A stretch of DNA of 64,000 bases from Nostoc sp. TCL240-02. GTDB lineage: Bacteria; Cyanobacteriota; Cyanobacteriia; Cyanobacteriales; Nostocaceae. The notes beneath the pieces were generated by a model, which worked only from the letters and a program-made list of their open reading frames with translations, did not search any database and had not been told where the DNA came from. Of the stretch, positions 10,403 through 20,868 are shown in pieces (the first letter of the stretch is position 1; the number at the start of each line of letters is the position of its first letter). The position numbers were made by a program, and so were the translations under genes. The stretch spans positions 6,815,001-6,879,000 of the forward strand of contig NZ_CP040094.1 in NCBI RefSeq assembly GCF_013343235.1, in the 5' to 3' direction.

Positions 10403-11811
10403 GGAGTCACCTCTGCCTTATTCGATGTTGGCAGGTTTGGACAGAAAAGTTCTGTCTTCCGCAAGGAATGAATTGAAATTGCCAAAAACAGCAATGTCCG
10501 ACTACAAGTAATTGCGGTAAACATACTCACAGCCACCCCCAAAGCTAAGGTAAGAGCAAAACCTTTGACTAAACCAGACCCCAGCCAAAACAGGGCAGCA
10601 CAAGCAATCCATGTAGTGACGTTGCTATCTAAAATACTAGAAAATGCTCGGTAAAAACCAGATTCTACAGAACGATACAGAGATTTACCTGCTCGTAATT
10701 CTTCACGTGTCCGTTCAAAAATTAGTACATTAGCATCAACCGCCATCCCAATACTGAGGATAAAACCAGCAATTCCCGGCAAAGTTAGGGTAACGCCCAA
10801 TAAAGCAAAGGTTGACCAAGTTAAGAGGGAATAGATCACTAGTGACACATCCGCAATCAATCCTGGTAGTCGATAGTAAACCACCATGAATATTAATACT
10901 AAAGTCAGACCACCAACTCCAGCATAAATACTACTTTGAATACTATCTTTACCTAATGTTGCCCCTACTGTCCGCCTTTCTGCGATTTCTACTGGTACGG
11001 GTAATGCACCACCACGTAGCTGTACACCCAAGTTATTAGCTTCTTGTGCGGTAAATCTTCCTGTAATTACGGCAGAGCCGCCAGTAATACCTGCGGCGGC
11101 AAATTCTATACCCACGGTAGGAGCGCTGATCAGTTCATTGTCTAGAAAAACACCTATACTTCGCCCAGTACCGGCGAGATTTTTCGTCAAATTGGCAAAC
11201 AGTTCACCACCCTTTTGGTCGAAGCGAATGGTAACGTGCCAGTTGTTACCTTGAGTGGGTTCACCATAAGCATCCTTGAGGTATTTGCCACCTAGTGGTG
11301 GATTAGTACTTTCAAACAATTCTGCGATCGCTTGATTACTTTTTTGTAAATCTTCTTGATTTTTGACAATTGCTGCTTTGTCAGTACTCTTTCTCAACTC
11401 TTCTTGCTTGACTTTCAATTCGGCTCTAGATGTTTGGAAAGCACGCAGTTGAATTTCTGTATTTGGCTTTTGGGTACGAAATTCTAACTGTGCTGTACCG
11501 CCTAACACCCGTTCGGCTTGCTCTGGATCGTTAACCCCTGGTAGTTGCACCAATATTTTATCTGCGCCGACTGTTTGGATCAGTGGCTCAGAAACACCCA
11601 AACCATTAATCCGGCCTTCGACAACTTTCTTCACACCTTCCAATTCTCGTTCGGTGATTTTGGGAATTTCTGCTGATGGTTTCACCTGAATTGTTAGCTG
11701 TGAACCTCCCCGCAAGTCCAGTCCCAGGGGTATCGGAATTGTCGCAATCACCGTAAAAGCGGCGATTATCATGACTAAAATCAAAATTAATAGCGATCGC
11801 TGTCTTTGCAT
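10399..11811 (-). CDS. secD: Protein translocase subunit SecD
   Basis: Partner of SecF. I prefer the ATG ending at 11811 (MQRQRSLLI, 470 residues) over an upstream TTG at 11832. Features: an N-terminal transmembrane helix, the [17 protein letters not shown] motif, a periplasmic region with an inserted charged helical segment (about residues 120-165), and a C-terminal six-helix block with [17 protein letters not shown]. It lies downstream of pdhB, separated by 180 bases that hold a dispersed repeat. Confidence 0.95.
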   Translation of the reverse strand: MQRQRSLLILILVMIIAAFTVIATIPIPLGLDLRGGSQLTIQVKPSAEIPKITERELEGVKKVVEGRINGLGVSEPLIQTVGADKILVQLPGVNDPEQAERVLGGTAQLEFRTQKPNTEIQLRAFQTSRAELKVKQEELRKSTDKAAIVKNQEDLQKSNQAIAELFESTNPPLGGKYLKDAYGEPTQGNNWHVTIRFDQKGGELFANLTKNLAGTGRSIGVFLDNELISAPTVGIEFAAAGITGGSAVITGRFTAQEANNLGVQLRGGALPVPVEIAERRTVGATLGKDSIQSSIYAGVGGLTLVLIFMVVYYRLPGLIADVSLVIYSLLTWSTFALLGVTLTLPGIAGFILSIGMAVDANVLIFERTREELRAGKSLYRSVESGFYRAFSSILDSNVTTWIACAALFWLGSGLVKGFALTLALGVAVSMFTAITCSRTLLFLAISIHSLRKTELFCPNLPTSNKAEVTP

Positions 11812-11887
11812 ACCATAACTCGCAACTGACAAACGCTATAATAGCGCTCTTTTGAGGAGTTAGGGCATTGGGAATTGGTAATTGGGC

Positions 11888-11985
11888 ATGAATAAGAGAC
11901 AAGGTAGACAAGGAAGAGGGGGGAGACAAGGGAGAGACTTATTCAATAATTCCCTCTTGTCCCCTTGTCCCCTTGCTCCCCAGTC
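11888..11985. repeat. Dispersed ~98-bp hairpin-like repeat, copy 1
   Basis: A purine-rich half (AAGAGACAAGG...GGGGGGAGACAAGG) is followed by ACTTATTCAATAATTCC and a pyrimidine-rich half (CTTGTCCCCTTGTCCCC), so the element can fold on itself. A nearly identical sequence in the opposite orientation lies at 50703-50800. No ORF is present; it looks like a miniature non-autonomous element. Confidence 0.7.
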
Positions 11986-11993
11986 CCTATTCC

Positions 11994-12977
11994 TTAGACT
12001 CGCAATGCCACCATTTTTTCCACAGCTTCCACGATTTGCTCTGGTTGGATGATTGTTAGTCGTTCCAGATTGCCGTTGTAAGGCGTGGGTATATCTTGAG
12101 AAGAAAGCCGCAGTACTGGCGCATCTAATTCATCAAATAAGCGATCGTTTATTGAGGCGATGACTTCTGCTCCGATACCCGCAGTTCGCATTGATTCTTC
12201 CACAACAATGACTTTATGGGTTTTACGTACTGATGCACCGATTGTATCAAAATCCAATGGTTTAAGGGATATTAAATCAATAACTTCTGGATCGTAACCT
12301 TGTTTTTCAAGTGTTTTTACTGCTTGCAGCACATGATGCCGCATCCGAGAATAAGTGATAATTGTGACATCCTTTCCTTGGCGCACAACTTCGGCTTTAT
12401 CTAAGGGTAGTAAATATTCTTCTTCTGGTAAATCTTCTTTCAAGTTGTAAAGCAAAACGTGTTCAAAGAACAACACGGGATTATCATCGCGGATAGCTGA
12501 TTTTAGTAGTCCTTTGGCGTTTCTTGGTGTCGAGCAGGCAACAATCTTCAATCCTGGTACAGCTTGGAAGTAAGTTTCTAATCGTTGGGAATGTTCTGCA
12601 CCTAGCTGCCTTCCTACACCACCAGGGCCGCGAATTACCATCGGAATTTTAAAGTTACCGCCGGAAGTATAGCGCAGCATCCCAGCGTTGTTGGATATTT
12701 GGTTGAAGGCGAGCAATAAAAAGCCCATATTCATGCCTTCGATGATGGGACGCAACCCTGTCATGGCTGCCCCTACTGCCATACCAGTGAAGCTATTTTC
12801 AGCGATGGGGGTGTCTAGAATGCGGAGTTCGCCATATTTTTGGTACAGGTCTTTGGTAACTTTGTAGGAACCGCCGTAGTGTCCTACGTCTTCACCGAGA
12901 ACGAATACGCTGGAGTCACGGGCCATTTCTTCATCAATGGCTTCGCGTAAGGCGTTGAAGAATAGTGTTTCTGCCAT
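11994..12977 (-). CDS. pdhB: Pyruvate dehydrogenase E1 component, beta subunit
   Basis: With the alpha subunit (not in this window) it decarboxylates pyruvate using thiamine diphosphate in the pyruvate dehydrogenase complex. The 327-residue protein begins [18 protein letters not shown] and carries [25 protein letters not shown] and the [13 protein letters not shown] core, with the C-terminal transketolase-type domain at [11 protein letters not shown]. The neighbouring 46-kb lipA supplies lipoate needed by the E2 subunit of the same complex. Confidence 0.95.
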   Translation of the reverse strand: MAETLFFNALREAIDEEMARDSSVFVLGEDVGHYGGSYKVTKDLYQKYGELRILDTPIAENSFTGMAVGAAMTGLRPIIEGMNMGFLLLAFNQISNNAGMLRYTSGGNFKIPMVIRGPGGVGRQLGAEHSQRLETYFQAVPGLKIVACSTPRNAKGLLKSAIRDDNPVLFFEHVLLYNLKEDLPEEEYLLPLDKAEVVRQGKDVTIITYSRMRHHVLQAVKTLEKQGYDPEVIDLISLKPLDFDTIGASVRKTHKVIVVEESMRTAGIGAEVIASINDRLFDELDAPVLRLSSQDIPTPYNGNLERLTIIQPEQIVEAVEKMVALRV

Positions 12978-13408
12978 TTAGACCTTTTAGTACGATTATG
13001 GTTTTAGAATTTTATCGTGCTGCTGTCGCAAATACGGTGAGCGATCGCACTAGTTAGAGATTGGGTTTTTTAAACGAACTGCCCCAAACATAGAGCGAGT
13101 AATTGCCATAACTATATCAAAGCTATTTAATTTAGATTTTAGATGTTTTATGAGCTTGATGAGCGATCGCCTCTCACTCTGGCAAATCTGCTGATTTATT
13201 TATGTAATAAGACGCAAAGCCAACGTATAAAATACATTTAAAGCTTCCTGATTGAAAAATACCAATTTAATGTCAGGTTTTTTAGAAGATAAGTATCCTC
13301 GGCAAAACCCGCCATCAAATTGACTAAACAAAATATATCAATCAAATTTTAGGAATTTTAGCTAGTGCTGTCCTCTGAAAAAACTATAATCAAGTAGCGA
13401 TCGCATCC
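12978..13408. other. Intergenic region
   Basis: About 430 bases between the start of pdhB and the end of the toxin gene. It holds at least two HIP1 octamers (GCGATCGC) and presumably the pdhB promoter. I see no gene or RNA in it. Confidence 0.4.
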
Positions 13409-13825
13409 CTAAAACACCCGCTCAAAAGGCTTTTTCCGATAACGCCGATAAATATCAAAATCACTGTCCAAAGTAGCGATTGCAGCAATATCCAAACGCT
13501 CTGAAATGACAATCAAGGATAAATCTGCAAAATCCCCTGGTAAATCTCTGTACTGAGTATTTAACTCAGCAATGCGCGAAAAATCTTGCGGCAATATTTG
13601 CTCACACTCGTAGAGTTGTTTAGCAACATCTAGAAGAAACTCGTTTTGTGTACGCCAATCAAAGTTGAGCAACCACACCACTTCTGCAATACAAATGGGC
13701 GTAGTCACCAGCCTAGAAGTACACTTTTCAAAGAAGCGACGCACCTGTTGGTGATACTGATCTCTGGCGCTGTAGTACGCAAACAAAAACCCGCTATCCG
13801 CAAGTATAAGCGGATAGTAGGTCAT
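13409..13825 (-). CDS. PIN-domain toxin, VapC-like
   Basis: A 138-residue PIN-domain ribonuclease. The acidic metal-binding residues are visible: D in LILADSGFLFAYY, E in CIAEVVWLL, D in GDFADLSLIV and D in TLDSDFDIYRRY. Its start overlaps the end of the upstream antitoxin gene by four bases, the usual toxin-antitoxin coupling. The target RNA is unknown. Confidence 0.88.
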   Translation of the reverse strand: MTYYPLILADSGFLFAYYSARDQYHQQVRRFFEKCTSRLVTTPICIAEVVWLLNFDWRTQNEFLLDVAKQLYECEQILPQDFSRIAELNTQYRDLPGDFADLSLIVISERLDIAAIATLDSDFDIYRRYRKKPFERVF

Positions 13826-14088
13826 GGATGGCGCTTGTTAAGATATTGAGCGATCGCTTTTTTACGGTTTGAGCGTTCCGATAAATCCGTTGGTGCATTT
13901 TGTAGCAGATGTTCAGGGTGTGCACCTCGCCTCTCTAGCAAGGTTTTACCCGCTTGTAAGGTTAGCCAGCGTTCAGCAATTAAGCGTCGGATCAATTCAC
14001 TCTTTTCCATTTGCTCGTGAGCCAAAATATCGGCTAGCTGCCGTTCTGTTTCTTCGTCCAGCCTGACACTGAGCATAACTTTTATCAT
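13822..14088 (-). CDS. Ribbon-helix-helix antitoxin
   Basis: An 88-residue protein when started at the ATG ending at 14088 (MIKVMLSVRLDEETERQL). Upstream in-frame sequence to 14193 is non-coding in character and includes the operator. The N-terminus is a ribbon-helix-helix DNA-binding fold (VMLSVRLDEETERQLADILAHEQMEKSELIRRLI, given here by its ends and core R-L-D-E-E-T). The C-terminus would wrap the PIN toxin. Antitoxins of this type repress their own promoter. Confidence 0.82.
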   Translation of the reverse strand: MIKVMLSVRLDEETERQLADILAHEQMEKSELIRRLIAERWLTLQAGKTLLERRGAHPEHLLQNAPTDLSERSNRKKAIAQYLNKRHP

Positions 14089-14114
14089 ACTTGCAATACA
14101 CGTATGACAAGTAT
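14087..14114. promoter_or_regulatory. Inverted repeat, likely antitoxin operator
   Basis: ATACTTG (14087-14093) is matched by CAAGTAT (14108-14114), with an inner palindrome ATACACGTAT at 14096-14105. The site overlaps the antitoxin start codon, the expected position for autoregulation by a ribbon-helix-helix dimer. Binding is inferred. Confidence 0.55.
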
Positions 14115-14261
14115 AACGCGGATTAGTTAGATTTTTTTTGAATTTTGCACCAGCCAAACCCAAAATACAAAGAATCTCACGCCTAAACACCAAAACACAA
14201 CTCTGCGTCTTCGCGCCTCTGCGTGAGATTTACCCCTAAATTAGTATTCAATATGCCTAGC

Positions 14262-15242
14262 TTACTTCAACCATCGCGCCGCATCTTTGGCATGGTAGGT
14301 CAAAATCAAGTCTGCACCAGCCCGTTTAAACCCAGTTAAAGTTTCCATAACCACGCGCTCTTCATCTATCCAACCGTTGAGAGCCGCAGCTTTCACCATC
14401 GCATACTCGCCAGAAACATTGTAAGCCGCAACGGGTAAGTTACTCGCTTCCTTCACGCGCCAGATAATATCCATGTATGCCAAGGCTGGCTTAACCATAA
14501 GCATATCAGCACCTTCGGCGACATCCAAGTCAATCTCTTTAATTGCTTCGCGGGCGTTACCTGGGTCCATTTGATAAGTTCGTCTGTCGCCAAATTGCGG
14601 TGTCGAGTCTGCGGCATCGCGAAATGGGCCATAATAACCCGAAGCATACTTAGCAGCATAAGACAAAATCGGCGTGTCTTGAAATCCTGCTTCATCCAAA
14701 CCCTGACGAATTGCTTGCACAAATCCGTCCATCATCCCTGAAGGCGCAATGATATCGGCACCGGCTTTGGCTTGAGAAACTGCTGTTTTCTTCAACAATT
14801 CCAAAGTTGGGTCATTTAAAACTCGTCCTGTCAAATCACCAACTTGTAAATAACCACAATGACCGTGGCTAGTGTACTCACACAAACAAGTATCAGCAAT
14901 TACAATCAAATCTGGCACTGCTGCTTTTACCGCCGTCGCTGCTTTTTGGACGATACCGCAATCATGCCAAGCACCAGTTGCATCTACATCTTTATCAGCC
15001 GGAATCCCAAATAAAATAATAGAAGGAATTCCTAAGTCGTAAACTTCTTTTGCTTCTTCAACGATTTTATCTACCGAAAGTTGGTAGACTCCGGGCATGG
15101 ATTTCACCTCATTAGCGATTCCCTCACCTGGTACGGCAAATAATGGGTAAATTAAATCGCTTGTTGTTAAAACAGTTTCACGAACCATCCGGCGCAGTTG
15201 GGGATGAGTACGCAGACGACGGGGGCGGTGTGTAGGAAACAT
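14262..15242 (-). CDS. hemB: Delta-aminolevulinic acid dehydratase (porphobilinogen synthase)
   Basis: Condenses two 5-aminolevulinate molecules to porphobilinogen in the pathway to chlorophyll, haem and bilins. The 326-residue protein starts [17 protein letters not shown]. The two active-site lysines are in [14 protein letters not shown] and [12 protein letters not shown]. The metal loop is [14 protein letters not shown], cysteine-rich as in zinc-dependent enzymes and unlike the aspartate-rich plant magnesium type. Confidence 0.97.
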   Translation of the reverse strand: MFPTHRPRRLRTHPQLRRMVRETVLTTSDLIYPLFAVPGEGIANEVKSMPGVYQLSVDKIVEEAKEVYDLGIPSIILFGIPADKDVDATGAWHDCGIVQKAATAVKAAVPDLIVIADTCLCEYTSHGHCGYLQVGDLTGRVLNDPTLELLKKTAVSQAKAGADIIAPSGMMDGFVQAIRQGLDEAGFQDTPILSYAAKYASGYYGPFRDAADSTPQFGDRRTYQMDPGNAREAIKEIDLDVAEGADMLMVKPALAYMDIIWRVKEASNLPVAAYNVSGEYAMVKAAALNGWIDEERVVMETLTGFKRAGADLILTYHAKDAARWLK

Positions 15243-15568
15243 AAAATTTTATGAAGAAAAACAACGCAGATGGACACAAAATAAAGCGTCACAAAAGCAG
15301 GCTAAAATTTTCCTGCCGTCAGACAGACTACAAACAGTGCTTAACTGTCCTTTGCCCTACTCTTAATCAAGTTGTGGGGCAATTTTGTATTCTACAGCTT
15401 GGTTGCACCTATCCAACGGACTGGGAAAAAAACGACATAATAAGCAATTCAAAATTCAAAATCGTCAGACCTTCTGTTGGCAAAATCCTGACGATTGCTT
15501 GTGTGCATCAAGGCACAACAGCTTAATAAAAATAACTAACAATTCCCAATGCCCAATGATAATTTCTT
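15243..15568. other. Intergenic region
   Basis: About 325 bases upstream of hemB. Two overlapping plus-strand open frames here have no start context or recognisable content and were rejected. It should hold the hemB promoter. Confidence 0.35.
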
Positions 15569-15928
15569 CTAAAGAAATCGGAAAATGTAGGGATAACGGA
15601 AGGGTATATCAGGATTGCTGAAAACTCCGATAAGCGCCCAAATTGTTAATCCCCAGTGTAATAGATATCCCAGACCAGCTAGTGGCCCCAATAATAATAG
15701 AGGTAGCACTAACCAACCGAATAGAAAAAACAGCGCTCCCAGAATTGCACCATAAAACCAGACATTAAAGTGAAAATTGATGGATTCTTTAGCGTTTTCT
15801 TTAACAACAGGATCGTCAGATACAAGGAGTATGGTGATAGGGACACCTACAGATACCAATGTTGTGCTGAAAAAAATCGCTCCATGCGACAAGGCTGATA
15901 GAAGCTTTCGCTTGTCTGTGTCGTACAT
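15569..15928 (-). CDS. DUF4870 family membrane protein
   Basis: A 119-residue protein with the DUF4870 pattern: LLSALSHGAIFF at the N-terminus, a first hydrophobic segment, the signature VKENAKESINFHFNVW, and two further hydrophobic stretches before a PDIPFRYPYIFRF tail. Three membrane segments are expected. No biochemical function is established for the family. A good GGAG-type ribosome site precedes the ATG at 15928. Confidence 0.82.
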   Translation of the reverse strand: MYDTDKRKLLSALSHGAIFFSTTLVSVGVPITILLVSDDPVVKENAKESINFHFNVWFYGAILGALFFLFGWLVLPLLLLGPLAGLGYLLHWGLTIWALIGVFSNPDIPFRYPYIFRFL

Positions 15929-16052
15929 TGCTTTCTCCTCTTTAGTTAGATTGTTGGTTATACTACGACCCTATCACGAGCATCGTTGTCTTAAGATTAA
16001 AAGACTTGCCAGAGTCAAAAAAAATTAAGCTAGCTAACAAACAAATACAATT

Positions 16053-17681
16053 ATGTCTACTGAACTTCAGTCTGAACTTATTCAAGCGGTTGAACTGCGC
16101 CGCAACTTTGCGATTATATCTCACCCCGATGCGGGTAAAACGACACTAACAGAAAAGCTACTCCTGTACGGAGGTGCAATTCACGAAGCTGGGGCGGTTA
16201 AGGCACGGCGGGCACAGCGTAAGGCTACCTCTGACTGGATGGCGATGGAGCAACAACGGGGTATTTCTATTACCTCTACGGTATTGCAATTTGAATACCA
16301 GAAGTGTCAAATCAATTTATTAGACACTCCCGGACACCAAGATTTCAGTGAAGATACTTATCGCACTCTCGCCGCCGCCGATAATGCAGTGATGTTGATT
16401 GACGCGGCAAAAGGTTTGGAACCCCAAACCCGCAAATTGTTTGAAGTGTGTAAGTTGCGGGGTATCCCGATTTTTACATTTATCAACAAGCTCGATCGCC
16501 CCGGAAGAGAACCTTTAGAACTGTTAGATGAAATTGAGCAAGAATTGGGGTTGCAAACTTATGCAGTCAACTGGCCGATTGGTATGGGCGATCGCTTTAA
16601 AGGTGTTTTTGACCGACACAAGCAACAAATACACCTGTTTGAACGCAGTGCCCACGGTAGCCGAGAAGCCCGTGATACGATAGTAGAATTAGGCGATCCG
16701 AGAATAGAAGAACAGCTAGAACAAAGCCTGTACTACCAACTGAAAAATGATTTAGAACTCCTAGAAGGAGTTGGGCCAGAACTAGATTTGCAGTTGGTAC
16801 ACGAAGGCAAAATGACACCTGTGTTCTTTGGTAGTGCCATGACCAACTTTGGGGTAGAGTTATTCCTCAAGTATTTCCTCGAATATGCCCTTAAACCCGG
16901 TTCTCATTACAGCAGTGTGGGTGAAGTCGCTCCTACATACCCGGAATTTTCGGGGTTTGTCTTCAAGTTACAAGCGAATATGGATCCGAAACACCGCGAT
17001 CGCGTCGCATTTATCCGGGTCTGTACTGGTAAGTTTGAAAAAGATATGATGGTGAATCACGCTCGCATTGGTAAACTCATCCGTCTATCTCGCCCGCAAA
17101 AACTCTTTGCTCAAGAGCGAGAATCGATTGATGTGGCTTATCCTGGCGATGTGATAGGTTTGAACAATCCCGGTGTTTTTGCGATCGGGGATACAATTTA
17201 CACGGGACAAAAGCTCGAATATGAGGGGATTCCGTATTTTTCGCCGGAACTGTTTGCATCTCTGAGGAATCCCAACCCCTCGAAGTCTAAACAATTCCAA
17301 AAAGGCGTTGCGGAATTGCGAGAAGAAGGTGCTGTGCAAATTATGTATTCAACTGATGAAGCCAAGCGCGATCCCATTTTGGCGGCGGTGGGTCAGTTGC
17401 AATTTGAAGTAGTGCAGTTTCGCTTACAAAACGAGTATGGTGTAGAAACCATATTAGATTTATTGCCCTACAGTGTCGCCCGTTGGGTTGAGGGTGGTTG
17501 GGAAGCATTGGAAAAGGTGGGACGAATATTCAATACCACTACAGTTAAAGACAGCATGGGACGGCCAGTGTTGCTATTCCGTAATGAATGGAATTGTCAA
17601 CAGTTACTGGGCGACCATCCAGAGTTAAAATTAAGCGCGATCGCTCCAGTATTTTCTAGTCAACAACCAGTGGAGGGATGA
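16053..17681 (+). CDS. prfC: Peptide chain release factor 3 (RF3)
   Basis: Translational GTPase that recycles RF1/RF2 from the ribosome after termination. The 542-residue length is close to the E. coli protein. G-domain motifs: [13 protein letters not shown] (P-loop, near residue 24), RGISITST (switch I), DTPGHQDF (switch II) and NKLDR. The beta-barrel domain and C-terminal RF3 domain follow ([23 protein letters not shown]). A stand-alone gene with its own promoter. Confidence 0.97.
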   Translation: MSTELQSELIQAVELRRNFAIISHPDAGKTTLTEKLLLYGGAIHEAGAVKARRAQRKATSDWMAMEQQRGISITSTVLQFEYQKCQINLLDTPGHQDFSEDTYRTLAAADNAVMLIDAAKGLEPQTRKLFEVCKLRGIPIFTFINKLDRPGREPLELLDEIEQELGLQTYAVNWPIGMGDRFKGVFDRHKQQIHLFERSAHGSREARDTIVELGDPRIEEQLEQSLYYQLKNDLELLEGVGPELDLQLVHEGKMTPVFFGSAMTNFGVELFLKYFLEYALKPGSHYSSVGEVAPTYPEFSGFVFKLQANMDPKHRDRVAFIRVCTGKFEKDMMVNHARIGKLIRLSRPQKLFAQERESIDVAYPGDVIGLNNPGVFAIGDTIYTGQKLEYEGIPYFSPELFASLRNPNPSKSKQFQKGVAELREEGAVQIMYSTDEAKRDPILAAVGQLQFEVVQFRLQNEYGVETILDLLPYSVARWVEGGWEALEKVGRIFNTTTVKDSMGRPVLLFRNEWNCQQLLGDHPELKLSAIAPVFSSQQPVEG

Positions 17682-17875
17682 AGAAGAATACAGAATCCAG
17701 AATCCAGAATTCAGAGAAGACTCAACTGAATTCTGACACTTGATTTCTGCATTCTTGCTTGATCAATTCACTTAGACAAGCAAAACTCGGGCGCGGTTGA
17801 GTTCCACGGCATCCGAGGTTCGCGCTTTCGCACAAACGTGGATCACCTAGAAGAGATTGGAGTGCCAGAATTTGT

Positions 17876-20152
17876 ATGCCTTCACATGCCAAACCGTCTT
17901 TGGAGGCTGGTTTAATTGCCCTCAAGCAGGGAAATTACCAAACAGCGATCGCTCAACTAGAACCTATTGCTAGCAGCCAAAGCAATGGTACTGCTAGCTT
18001 ACAAGCCCAGGTTGGTTTAGTGATGGCTTATGCTCGCACTGGCGAAGTTTCCCAAGCGATCACTATTTCCCAGAATCTCATTGAGAGTAACAATCCGCAA
18101 GTTCAAGAGTGGGCAACACGCGCTCTCGAACACCTGACAAAACGTAAGAAACGCGATCAAGAATCAAAAAATGTCGAAACTGGATTTGTAGCGTTTGATA
18201 ACTCAACTCCAGATCCTCCTCCAGATTCTCCCCCAGTTACCCTTCCGGTAAACCATACATTAGAGGAAAAGCCAGAAGAGCAAGTAATAGAAACCAAGAG
18301 CGACGACACCCCGCCGATGGTGCCACTACCTAAACTCAAAGCTACGGTAGCTACACCATTACCACCACCTGCTGCACCTTTAAACGGTTTCATGGGTTCT
18401 GTTACCCGCACCCAAGCTAAATTATTTGGTGTTATTTATTGGCGACAAGCACAACGCGCCAAAGCATGGCAACCCCTACGTAAACCGAAATTAATTCCTT
18501 TACGGCTGCTGACAGCAGGAACATTCATTGCACTATTTTGGTTGATGCGAGAAATCCTCAAGTTCGCAATGGGATTGATCAACCTGACTTTAGTCAAACT
18601 ACCTTATCTGGAGCCAGTACAGCTTTTATACAGCAACCCTACTAACTTGTTACTAATAGTATTGGTGATTTTGATCGGAGTATCACCTTGGTTACTGGAT
18701 CTGCTACTGGCGAACTTATATGGTCAGCGAGAATTTCCCAAAGATGTATTGAATGCCCATAGCCGGGAAGCTGTGCGGGTGCTACAACGTTGTTGTCAAC
18801 AGCGCCACTGGCCGTTACCCAAACTGCGGATCTTGCCAATGGCTGCACCAATTATCCTGACCTACGGTAGTTTACCACGTAATGCCAGGATTGTTGTGAG
18901 TCAAGGGCTATTAGAGCAATTGGCAGATGATGAAATCGCGATTATTTACGCTACGCAGCTAGGGCATATTGCTCACTGGGATTTTTCTGTAATGTCTTTG
19001 TTGCTGCTGGTGACACTACCAATTCATCAGCTTTATCAGCAAATATCAGAGTTTGGAGACAAAATATCAGGGATTTGGCGCTGGCCGGTGACAATTGTGG
19101 CTAGTCTCGTTTATGGACTTTGGGGTTTGTTAACTGGGACTGGATTGTGGTTGTCGCGGTTGCGGCTTTATTATAGCGATCGCGTCGCATCTGAAATCAC
19201 CGGTAATCCCAACGCCTTGATTCGCGCTTTACTCAAAATTTCCATTGGCATTGCAGCTGATATCCAAAAACAGGAACAAACGAGTTGGCAACTGGAAAGC
19301 TTAAATCTCCTGACACCAGTTAGCCACCAACAGAGCCTTTCTTTGGGCACTATTGCCAGCAATTTATCTTTTGAATCATTTTTGAAGTGGGATACCGCCA
19401 ATCCCTATCGTCAATGGTTTACGATTAATAATAGTCATCCTTTGATGGGCGATCGCATCGAACGCCTTTGTAAAATAGCCCGTCACTGGCATCTAGACAC
19501 CGAACTACATTTTGCTAGCGAACCATCAAGGGTGAAGCGTCAGTCTTTCTTATTACAAATCGCTCCCTGGTTAGGAATTCCTTTAGGGATTCTGTTTGCA
19601 GCTTTGGTCTGGTTAACCTGGCAACTAGCATTTGCACTCAAGTTTTTGAATCTAAAGTGGATATATGAAGATTGGTCTTTCATTACAGGCTGCCTTCTAA
19701 TTGGCTTTAGCGTCGGTACAGTGATGCGGATTAATTCTTTTTTCCCCGATATCAAATCCCCCACCGTACAAACTGACGACTACCTACCGAACTTATTAGC
19801 TGACCCTTCTGCCTTACCTATTGATAGCGTCAGCGTGCGTCTGGTGGGCAAATTATTAGGTCGTCAAGGTACTAGCAACTCCCTAGCGCAAGATTTAATT
19901 CTGCAATCCAGCGCGGGTTTGGTGAAATTACACCACATTTCTTGGCTAGGACAGTCAGTGAATCATCAGGATTTGATCGGTCGCCAAATTATCGTCACAG
20001 GTTGGTTCCGGCGAGGAGCAACACCTTGGATCGATGTCCACACCTTAGAAACCCAAAGTGGTAAAACCATTCATAGCCCTCATCCCATCTGGTCTACTTT
20101 TTTGGCAGTTGCAGCACAGGCTTGGGGGGCATACGTTTTTCTGACTGGTTAA
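17876..20152 (+). CDS. TPR protein with M48-like peptidase domain lacking the zinc motif
   Basis: A 758-residue membrane protein. Residues about 8-90 look like TPR helices (EAGLIALKQGNYQTAIAQL), then a Pro-rich linker. Hydrophobic segments follow near residues 210-285, then an M48 peptidase-like domain (RIVVSQGLLEQLADDEIAII). The zinc motif HELGH is replaced by TQLGH at residues 360-364, and the usual downstream ExxxD ligand segment reads LYYSDRVA. Two more membrane segments lie near 570-620, and the C-terminal domain resembles a small beta-barrel (VRLVGKLLGRQG). Probably a non-peptidase scaffold or chaperone. Confidence 0.75.
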   Translation: MPSHAKPSLEAGLIALKQGNYQTAIAQLEPIASSQSNGTASLQAQVGLVMAYARTGEVSQAITISQNLIESNNPQVQEWATRALEHLTKRKKRDQESKNVETGFVAFDNSTPDPPPDSPPVTLPVNHTLEEKPEEQVIETKSDDTPPMVPLPKLKATVATPLPPPAAPLNGFMGSVTRTQAKLFGVIYWRQAQRAKAWQPLRKPKLIPLRLLTAGTFIALFWLMREILKFAMGLINLTLVKLPYLEPVQLLYSNPTNLLLIVLVILIGVSPWLLDLLLANLYGQREFPKDVLNAHSREAVRVLQRCCQQRHWPLPKLRILPMAAPIILTYGSLPRNARIVVSQGLLEQLADDEIAIIYATQLGHIAHWDFSVMSLLLLVTLPIHQLYQQISEFGDKISGIWRWPVTIVASLVYGLWGLLTGTGLWLSRLRLYYSDRVASEITGNPNALIRALLKISIGIAADIQKQEQTSWQLESLNLLTPVSHQQSLSLGTIASNLSFESFLKWDTANPYRQWFTINNSHPLMGDRIERLCKIARHWHLDTELHFASEPSRVKRQSFLLQIAPWLGIPLGILFAALVWLTWQLAFALKFLNLKWIYEDWSFITGCLLIGFSVGTVMRINSFFPDIKSPTVQTDDYLPNLLADPSALPIDSVSVRLVGKLLGRQGTSNSLAQDLILQSSAGLVKLHHISWLGQSVNHQDLIGRQIIVTGWFRRGATPWIDVHTLETQSGKTIHSPHPIWSTFLAVAAQAWGAYVFLTG

Positions 20153-20179
20153 TTATTGGGAATTGGGAATTGGGAACTT

Positions 20180-20220
20180 GTACTGAGCGAAGTCGTTCGC
20201 CTAGCGTCTCGCAGAGAAGT
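20180..20220. repeat. GC-rich dispersed repeat fragment
   Basis: The stretch ACTGAGCGAAGTCGTTCGCC followed by TAGCGTCTCGCAGAGAAG belongs to the same repeat family as 44905-45020, 47407-47430, 50818-50841 and 52158-52224. It sits among TTGGGAA heptamer-type repeats just after the M48-like gene. Confidence 0.5.
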
Positions 20221-20435
20221 ATTGGGAATTGAGAATTGGGCATTTGCAAAGGACAAAGGACAACTGACAAATGACAAACCAGAACGTAAACAAAAGTTGC
20301 AGGTTTTCTTTCAAAGTGTTACATTTATTTACACAAACAATCGCAGCCAACATAACTCAGCACTACAGCTTAGTTATGAATTCGGATGCTTTTCCCCCTC
20401 CATACCTTTTTATCCTCCCAACACAGCAGGAAACT

Positions 20436-20457
20436 AACCAGCCATCGGCTGGTTTTT
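20436..20457 (+). terminator. Intrinsic terminator
   Basis: AACCAGCC (20436-20443) pairs with GGCTGGTT (20447-20454) around a three-base loop and is followed by a T-run. It separates the M48-like gene from the RNA-binding protein's leader. Confidence 0.75.
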
Positions 20458-20868
20458 GTTTCAAATTATGCTCCCTTGAATAAAAAAATGTGTTTTATGT
20501 TACGATGCAGTAATACTAACGTTAGAAATGTATGCGCTAAACTAGCTACGTAGAAAATACCGTGGTAATGTAAGGAATGGTATTTGATTCTGCGAAAAAG
20601 GCATGGAAGAAAGCGTGTACTTTAGCAGGCAATAGGCTATTAAATTTACAATTCTTAGAATTAAGGTGTTATTAGCTCACCATTGTGTGGGCCTTTGGAT
20701 TAAAAAAGCTTGATCCCGACGAAAAACTGTATTGTATAGGTTGACAGTTTCGAGCAAAAAATTGGTTGATGGCAGTCTTGGTCAATAGCATCTATTTAAA
20801 TTAAAAGCCAAAGCCAAGTGATTGTTTTCTCGCCTTGCCATGTTCATTTAACTCTGGAGGTATAGTTC
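20458..20868 (+). promoter_or_regulatory. Long leader/promoter region of the RRM gene
   Basis: About 410 bases without an ORF lie between a terminator and the RRM gene. Cyanobacterial cold-inducible rbp genes are known for long 5' leaders, so part of this is probably transcribed, but no start site can be read from the sequence. The ribosome site GGAGG ends eight bases before the ATG. Confidence 0.45.

Noticed and set aside
15251..15621. Overlapping plus-strand frames upstream of hemB
   Set aside because: No start context, no family resemblance; located in the expected hemB promoter.
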